Assembly (NCBI GenBank): GCA_016780825.1
Contig: JADHLF010000004.1
Span: 34,414-98,413, forward strand
Source of the DNA: Planktomarina sp.
GTDB taxonomy: Bacteria; Pseudomonadota; Alphaproteobacteria; Rhodobacterales; Rhodobacteraceae
Length of the DNA: 64,000 nt
Direction of reading: 5' to 3'
Notes under the pieces: generated by a model
Databases searched by the model: none
What the model was told of the DNA's origin: nothing
The model's input: only the letters and a program-made list of their open reading frames with translations
Translations under genes and position numbers: made by a program
Shown here: positions 59,897-64,000 of the stretch, in pieces
Layout of the letters: every line of letters begins with the position of its first letter
How positions within the stretch are numbered: position 1 is the stretch's first letter

Positions 59897-60007
59897 AGTA
59901 CAGGGAGGTATGACATGAAGAAAACTTCTATCACATCTCACTTCTAGGCCCATTTTATTAAAATTTCGTTTGCAAGCGGTAGATGTTTTCGTCCATTTGC
60001 TCTGCGC
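59897..60007 (-). ncRNA. Candidate small RNA or 3'UTR with anti-Shine-Dalgarno seed after the CorC-type gene
   Basis: Between the CorC-type stop and the terminator, the minus strand carries a GAAG/CTTC mini-hairpin followed by the single-stranded CATACCTCCCTGTACTAAAC just before the terminator stem. CCTCCC complements Shine-Dalgarno sequences, a feature of some alphaproteobacterial small RNAs. A related motif precedes the terminator at 30218-30243. On the plus strand the same bases read as GGGAGG six bases before an ATG that opens MKKTSITSHF and then a stop (59915-59947), which could instead be a decayed gene start. Confidence 0.35.
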
Positions 60008-61306
60008 TCAAAGTTTGTAGATCTTCAGCTGTGTGATGCGGTTTTCTTTGCGAGCGGCGACTTCAAAGCGAAATCCGTGAAATACGAAAACCTGCCCCTC
60101 GGCCGGTATCATCTGTGCTTCATGAATAACCAAGCCGGCGAGAGTATTGGCCTCATCATCCGGTAGGTTCCACTCCTGCGCTCGGTTCAAATCGCGAATG
60201 GTCATGGAGCCATCAACGACAACATGACCGTCCTGCGCCGCAGTAACCCCTTGGTCGCTGGTGTCAAATTCATCGGTGATTTCGCCCACGATTTCTTCCA
60301 AAATATCTTCCAAAGTGATCAGCCCCTGCAAAGCGCCATATTCATCCACCACCAAGGCGAAATGAGTGTGCCGCTTGAGAAATTGCCGCATTTGGTCATC
60401 CAGAGGCGTGGTTTCTGGCACGAAATAGGGCTCCATTGCCACATCCAGCACCTGGAACTTGGCCAGATCTTTGCGGCTGGCCGCGCTGTCGCGTGTGAGC
60501 TTGACCATGGCACGGGCCAAATCCTTCGCATGGATCACCCCAACGATATTCTCAGGATTGCCGCTGTAGAGCGGTAGCCGCGTGTGCGCGCTTTCGAGGC
60601 ATTGGGTGAGAATGTCCTCTGCCGGCAAGGAGACGTCAATCATCTCAATACCTGATCTATGCAGCATGATTTCCTCGACCGTGCGCTCTGAAAGATCTAA
60701 TGCGCCCAAGATACGATCACGATCTTCTTTCTCAACCAAGCCCTCTTGATGGCCCAAAGTGAGCGCCCCGGCGATTTCCTCGCGCACCGCCAAAATATTT
60801 GTATCAGGATCCGTGGCGACGCCGAAAATCCATAAAACGCCGCGCACCAGGACTCGAACAAAGCTGACCACCGGGGCAAAAACGAAGACGACCAAGGATA
60901 TCGGGCGCGAGACCCTTATGGCGGCACTTTCTGCATTGGTAATTGCATAGGTCTTGGGGAGCACTTCGGCGAAGACCAAAACCAAAAATGTCATGACCAA
61001 TGTGGCCAGAACAACGCCATTCTCGCCGATCATCTGCGTGAAAAGCGCGGTGATCAATGAGGTGGCCAGAATATTTACCAGGTTATTGCCCAAAAGAACC
61101 GAACCGATCAAACGCTCATTGTCATTGGTCACTTTCAAGGCCCTTGCGGCGCCAACCGAGCCCTTGTCAGCTTGCGCTTGCAGCTTGCTGCGCGAGGCCG
61201 CGGTCAAAGCCGTCTCTGAGCCAGAGAAAAAACCCGATAGGATCAGGAGGACGAAAATCGCCCCAAAGGTAATCCAGAAGCTGGAGTCAAAATCAAAATG
61301 TTCCAT
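60008..61306 (-). CDS. CNNM/CorC family membrane protein (hemolysin-like, DUF21-CBS-CorC)
   Basis: A 432-residue protein. The DUF21 membrane domain with about four helices (LILSGFFSGSETALTAASRS is its signature) is followed by two CBS domains (about residues 200-325) and a C-terminal CorC_HlyC domain (about 345-425). Family members are Mg2+/Co2+ efflux or homeostasis proteins. The ATG at 61306 overlaps the xerD stop by one base (TGATG); the GTG at 61309 is not needed. Strong terminator downstream. Confidence 0.92.
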   Translation of the reverse strand: MEHFDFDSSFWITFGAIFVLLILSGFFSGSETALTAASRSKLQAQADKGSVGAARALKVTNDNERLIGSVLLGNNLVNILATSLITALFTQMIGENGVVLATLVMTFLVLVFAEVLPKTYAITNAESAAIRVSRPISLVVFVFAPVVSFVRVLVRGVLWIFGVATDPDTNILAVREEIAGALTLGHQEGLVEKEDRDRILGALDLSERTVEEIMLHRSGIEMIDVSLPAEDILTQCLESAHTRLPLYSGNPENIVGVIHAKDLARAMVKLTRDSAASRKDLAKFQVLDVAMEPYFVPETTPLDDQMRQFLKRHTHFALVVDEYGALQGLITLEDILEEIVGEITDEFDTSDQGVTAAQDGHVVVDGSMTIRDLNRAQEWNLPDDEANTLAGLVIHEAQMIPAEGQVFVFHGFRFEVAARKENRITQLKIYKL

Positions 61307-62226
61307 CACAGACCTGTTTTCAGGGGGCGCGCCAAGGGGTGATGCTCCAGCACCAGTTCGCGCAACCGTTCTTCTTGGATATGCGTGTAAATCTCTGTTG
61401 TCGCAATATCTGCATGGCCTAAAAGCGTTTGAATGGCTCTTAAATCAGCACCACCGGCGAGCAAATGCGTGGCAAAGGCATGGCGCAGACTATGCGGCGT
61501 AACCTTATTTGGATCAATTCCTGCGCAAATGGCCAGTTTCTTGATTTGCTGAAAAAACCAAATGCGGGTCAAATGGCCCAATTTTCCGCGTGAAGGGAAG
61601 AGAAAGGCGGATTTTTCAGTCAGCGGGTCGGCGTCGCGCAGTCTCAACCAAAGCTGCGCCGCGTCACGGGCGGCGGGGGAGAGGGGCACCATCCGCTCTT
61701 TACCGCCTTTGCCGCGCACCAAAATCATCTTTGGATTGCCGCGAACCGCCTCGGCTGGAAGGCTGACCAATTCCGTTACCCGCATGCCTGTGGCATAAAG
61801 AAGTTCCATCAAACAGGTCAAGCGCAGCTTGTCATGGCGTTTTTCTGGCATCTTCCTGGCCTGCAGCAGCAGCTGGTCGACCTCATCATGACCCAGAGAC
61901 TTGGGCAGATGTTTGTCCTTGCCGGGCCCTCGGATTTGAATGGCGGGATTGTCTTTGCGCAGGTCTTCTTCAAAGGCGAAACGGTAGAGCTGTTTGACTG
62001 CGGAGAGGCGCCGGGCTTTGGTGGCGGTGGCAAGACCGGCCGCATCGCAGTGCACCAAATAATCCTCGACCATTGGGCGTGTGGCCGTCGCAAATTCCGC
62101 GCCGCGCGCCTCAAGATAGGCCAGAAAATCTTTCAGGTCGCGGCCATAGGCCTCTTGCGTGTTGCGCGCCGCACCAAAGTCCGCCGCCTGCGCTTCAAGG
62201 AAAAGGGAAATCCACGACAGGCTCAT
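61306..62226 (-). CDS. xerD: Tyrosine recombinase XerD
   Basis: A 306-residue site-specific recombinase that acts with XerC at dif to resolve chromosome dimers. The SAM-like N-terminal domain is followed by the catalytic domain with the RKHRH/Y set: Arg in ATGMRVTELVSL, Lys in VRGKGGKERMVPLS, His and Arg in HSLRHAFATHLLAGG, His in LGHADIATTEIYTH and the tyrosine of the same motif. It overlaps the upstream exported-protein gene by four bases. Nothing suggests an integrative element. Confidence 0.93.
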   Translation of the reverse strand: MSLSWISLFLEAQAADFGAARNTQEAYGRDLKDFLAYLEARGAEFATATRPMVEDYLVHCDAAGLATATKARRLSAVKQLYRFAFEEDLRKDNPAIQIRGPGKDKHLPKSLGHDEVDQLLLQARKMPEKRHDKLRLTCLMELLYATGMRVTELVSLPAEAVRGNPKMILVRGKGGKERMVPLSPAARDAAQLWLRLRDADPLTEKSAFLFPSRGKLGHLTRIWFFQQIKKLAICAGIDPNKVTPHSLRHAFATHLLAGGADLRAIQTLLGHADIATTEIYTHIQEERLRELVLEHHPLARPLKTGL

Positions 62227-63677
62227 CGCATATCGGCCAAGATCATAAACTCCAACGCCAATTGTTGCGCCAGTGGGGTCAGCCCCATCGCACGGAAAAG
62301 GGCGACTGCCTCAATCAATGCCAGCTCATTTCCCTCTAATCCGTCCGTGATCAATCCGGTTGCGCGCAGTATATTGGCGGAGCGGAAGGGCAGGCTCGCC
62401 GGGATCTCTTGATTGAACTCTGCCATAAGCCGATCAAAACTCTCTGACAAAATATGCGGATTAATGCGCCGCAAACGGGCCATTGTCGGTTCAAACTCAA
62501 AAGCATTTGACCGGCTGAGGACCTGCATTTGGAAGAGAATATCATCGTCATCGCCCGAGGCGTTAAATTTCATCAACATGGGTGACCAGGCATGCGCCAG
62601 AGGGGCGACAAGTCCTTGGCCCCGCATGATTGTCCAAAAAGCGAGCAGCGCGTCGGTCGGGTCAATGATTGGATCGGCCAGGGTCAGATCTAAGTTTTGA
62701 ACCGCATTCACCCGGTCCCAGACCCCGCCCGAGGCCGATGGCTGGCCCGATTTATAACGCTCAAGCAATTGCGCCGCGGGCAGGCTGCCGACTGCGCCCA
62801 AACGTTCGGCGGCTTCAATCTGGGTCTTCCAGCCGCTTGAGGGGCTTAAATCAGAGGGCACGAATTTCAAAGGCAGGCCCTGTGTTGGAACCGGTTGGCC
62901 CGCACCGGCACGCAGTTGAAATTCCAATGCGCTCAGCTGGTGTGGATCCACAGTCGGCAATCCCAAACTGTCCGCAAGATCCGGATCCAAATCAACGGCC
63001 AAGAGCGCTGAGAGGGTCGGGCTGAAGGCGCCAAGCGTGTCGAGGGTGAAGTAATTTAACTCCGCCGTCGTCCATGAGCCGACACGGGCCTGACAATAGA
63101 CTTTCAAGGCCTCGTTGTCAGACAGATGCCGCGACAGATTGAGCTGGCGGCACATCCGTTCCACATTGCCAGTCAAAAGAGCGGTTTCGGCAAAAAGCGC
63201 AAAACTTTCCTGCGATTGGATCTGAGCCTGTCCCAGAAGGCCATAGGCGGCCTGCACCGCGCCCCGCTCGATCAGCGCTTGAACGCGCGTGTTTAAAACG
63301 GCCTCATCGCCCAAGGTTTCGGCCAAGAGCGCGCGCAGCAAAAGATCATCAGCTGCGGGAAGTCCGGACAGGGGCGCCGCATTTAGGATCTGGCGCAGCA
63401 TTCGGGGGTCAAGATCCGTCCAGAAATTTTCAGGGATGCCCGAAATCTTACTCGGGATCAGCCCATAGGTTTTCTCCACAGGGGCATCCAACTTAATGAC
63501 ATCAATCTCAGCAAGTTCCGCCCCACGCGTTGGATCACCAACCACCAAAGGCTCTTCACTGAGCGGCGCAAGCCCGGGTTGCGACAGCCAATCAATTGCC
63601 GAGATTGGGGCATCGGTTTGAGCCCAAAGCGGCGGCGACATGAGCAGGCCGACAAAACAGACGTGCGCAATCTTCAT
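62223..63677 (-). CDS. Exported protein of unknown function, helical-repeat type
   Basis: A 484-residue protein with a signal peptide (MKIAHVCFVGLLMSPPLWAQ). The mature chain is alpha-helical, rich in Leu and Ala, with repeated 30-40-residue helix pairs, which suggests a TPR- or HEAT-like solenoid. I do not recognise the family and see no catalytic motif. It abuts the small membrane protein gene upstream and overlaps xerD downstream, so it is part of the operon leading to xerD and the CorC-type gene. Conserved position next to aroK is seen in my memory of Rhodobacteraceae but cannot be verified. Confidence 0.8.
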   Translation of the reverse strand: MKIAHVCFVGLLMSPPLWAQTDAPISAIDWLSQPGLAPLSEEPLVVGDPTRGAELAEIDVIKLDAPVEKTYGLIPSKISGIPENFWTDLDPRMLRQILNAAPLSGLPAADDLLLRALLAETLGDEAVLNTRVQALIERGAVQAAYGLLGQAQIQSQESFALFAETALLTGNVERMCRQLNLSRHLSDNEALKVYCQARVGSWTTAELNYFTLDTLGAFSPTLSALLAVDLDPDLADSLGLPTVDPHQLSALEFQLRAGAGQPVPTQGLPLKFVPSDLSPSSGWKTQIEAAERLGAVGSLPAAQLLERYKSGQPSASGGVWDRVNAVQNLDLTLADPIIDPTDALLAFWTIMRGQGLVAPLAHAWSPMLMKFNASGDDDDILFQMQVLSRSNAFEFEPTMARLRRINPHILSESFDRLMAEFNQEIPASLPFRSANILRATGLITDGLEGNELALIEAVALFRAMGLTPLAQQLALEFMILADMR

Positions 63678-63678
63678 C

Positions 63679-63828
63679 TCAGTTGATATCCAAAGTCAGT
63701 GGCAATTCAATCGTTTGCATATGAGCAGAAAAATCCACACCGAAAAAGGGCCCGAGATAGGCAAAACCCACAAATGCGATTGCAGCCACTATGAACAAGT
63801 AGAAAATATATTTGAGCAATCTGAGCAT
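63679..63828 (-). CDS. Small membrane protein (49 residues) next to aroK
   Basis: The short form begins MLRLLKYIFYLFIVAAIAF with one transmembrane helix, followed by VGFAYLGPFFGVDFSAHMQT and ends LPLTLDIN. It is preferred over the frame starting at 63888 because the first 20 residues of that frame are highly basic and overlap the likely promoter region. It lies one base ahead of the exported helical-repeat gene and is divergent from aroK. Function is unknown; the size, the helix and the placement suggest a conserved operon partner. Confidence 0.68.
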   Translation of the reverse strand: MLRLLKYIFYLFIVAAIAFVGFAYLGPFFGVDFSAHMQTIELPLTLDIN

Positions 63829-63932
63829 TTTGAAGAGTTTTCCTTTGGCGCGGTTTTGCTTATGGTCTTTTTGTAACAATCGCGCCATTGAAGACGCAAG
63901 GCAAGTTAATCTTAAGTCATGGAATAAGACAG

Positions 63933-64000
63933 ATGTCGCTCAACAAAACAGTCGTTCTGGTCGGGATGATGGGATCTGGGAAAACTGCCGTAGGAAAAGC
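63933..64000 (+). CDS. aroK: Shikimate kinase, N-terminal fragment
   Basis: Twenty-two codons are visible before the right edge: MSLNKTVVLVGMMGSGKTAV, then GK. The P-loop GMMGSGKT and the following VGK match the Walker A region of AroK, which phosphorylates shikimate. The ATG (63933-63935) opens the frame after an in-frame stop and no upstream alternative is available. aroB normally follows. Confidence 0.88.
   Translation, partial: MSLNKTVVLVGMMGSGKTAVGK

Noticed and set aside
53606..62226. tRNA-Arg plus XerD as parts of an integrated element
   Set aside because: They are about 8 kb apart, XerD is of the chromosomal dimer-resolution type in an operon with core genes, and no duplicated tRNA 3' end or phage genes are seen.
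1..64000. CRISPR array, insertion sequence or toxin-antitoxin pair
   Set aside because: No regularly spaced repeats, transposase motif, terminal inverted repeats or paired small toxin/antitoxin genes were found on reading both strands.

Overview
The window is a stretch of bacterial chromosome from an alphaproteobacterium, most likely a marine Roseobacter-group member of the Rhodobacteraceae. The evidence is the set of recognisable gene neighbourhoods (bactofilin with an M23 peptidase; gltX/comEC/lexA/moeA/moaC/trpCDG; argC-ccmEFH; BolA/monothiol glutaredoxin beside purL; lpxD-ACP-ketosynthase; xerD and a CorC-type protein beside aroK), alphaproteobacterial SOS boxes (GTTC-N7-GTTC) and CtrA-type boxes (TTAA-N7-TTAA). 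Genus-level placement is inference. Coding density is high, there is one tRNA, and I see no prophage, insertion sequence, CRISPR array or defence island. Almost everything is core metabolism or cell-envelope biology.

Layout. 1-2.9 kb: minus-strand bactofilin/M23 peptidase pair, DUF455 ferritin-like protein and a Bcp peroxiredoxin. 3-13.9 kb, plus strand: AsmA-like giant protein, queA, an MFS transporter, DUF924, lpdA and SOS-controlled uvrA. 13.9-19.9 kb, minus: a valine-degradation operon (mmsA, acyl-CoA dehydrogenase, HIBYL-CoA hydrolase, mmsB, MmgE/PrpD protein) with a divergent LysR regulator, then coaD. 21.5-26.9 kb: two GAPDH genes flanking a tiny membrane protein, transketolase, and a divergent zauP-like/zapA cell-division pair. 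27-31.3 kb, minus: monothiol glutaredoxin, small membrane protein, BolA, purL, LysR regulator. 31.4-41.5 kb, plus: fused indolepyruvate ferredoxin oxidoreductase, murI, argC, ccmE/F/H, an enoyl-CoA hydratase-family gene and an exported orphan. 41.6-51.3 kb: gltA, gltX, divergent comEC, then lexA, moeA, moaC, trpC, trpD, trpG. 51.4-59.7 kb: polysaccharide deacetylase-like protein, Stealth phosphotransferase, tRNA-Arg, M15-like peptidase, L,D-transpeptidase, lpxD, ACP, ketosynthase, IalB-family protein. 60-64 kb: CNNM/CorC protein, XerD, two uncharacterised exported or membrane proteins, and the start of aroK.

Regulation is the richest non-coding layer. SOS boxes precede uvrA and lexA. LacI-type palindromes of one motif class precede both GAPDH genes. 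Long perfect inverted repeats lie between each LysR gene and its divergent target, and another lies before lpdA. CtrA-type boxes lie before zauP/zapA and in the 40.6-41.0 kb gap. Two intergenic regions (near 30.2-30.4 kb and 59.9 kb) share a short motif: on the minus strand each has an anti-Shine-Dalgarno CCTCCC sequence just upstream of a strong intrinsic terminator, so they may be related small RNAs or 3'UTR elements. No wholly new multi-gene system is evident. The most promising leads are these RNA-like elements, the paired GAPDHs with a changed cofactor residue and shared operator, and the dedicated ACP/ketosynthase beside lpxD.
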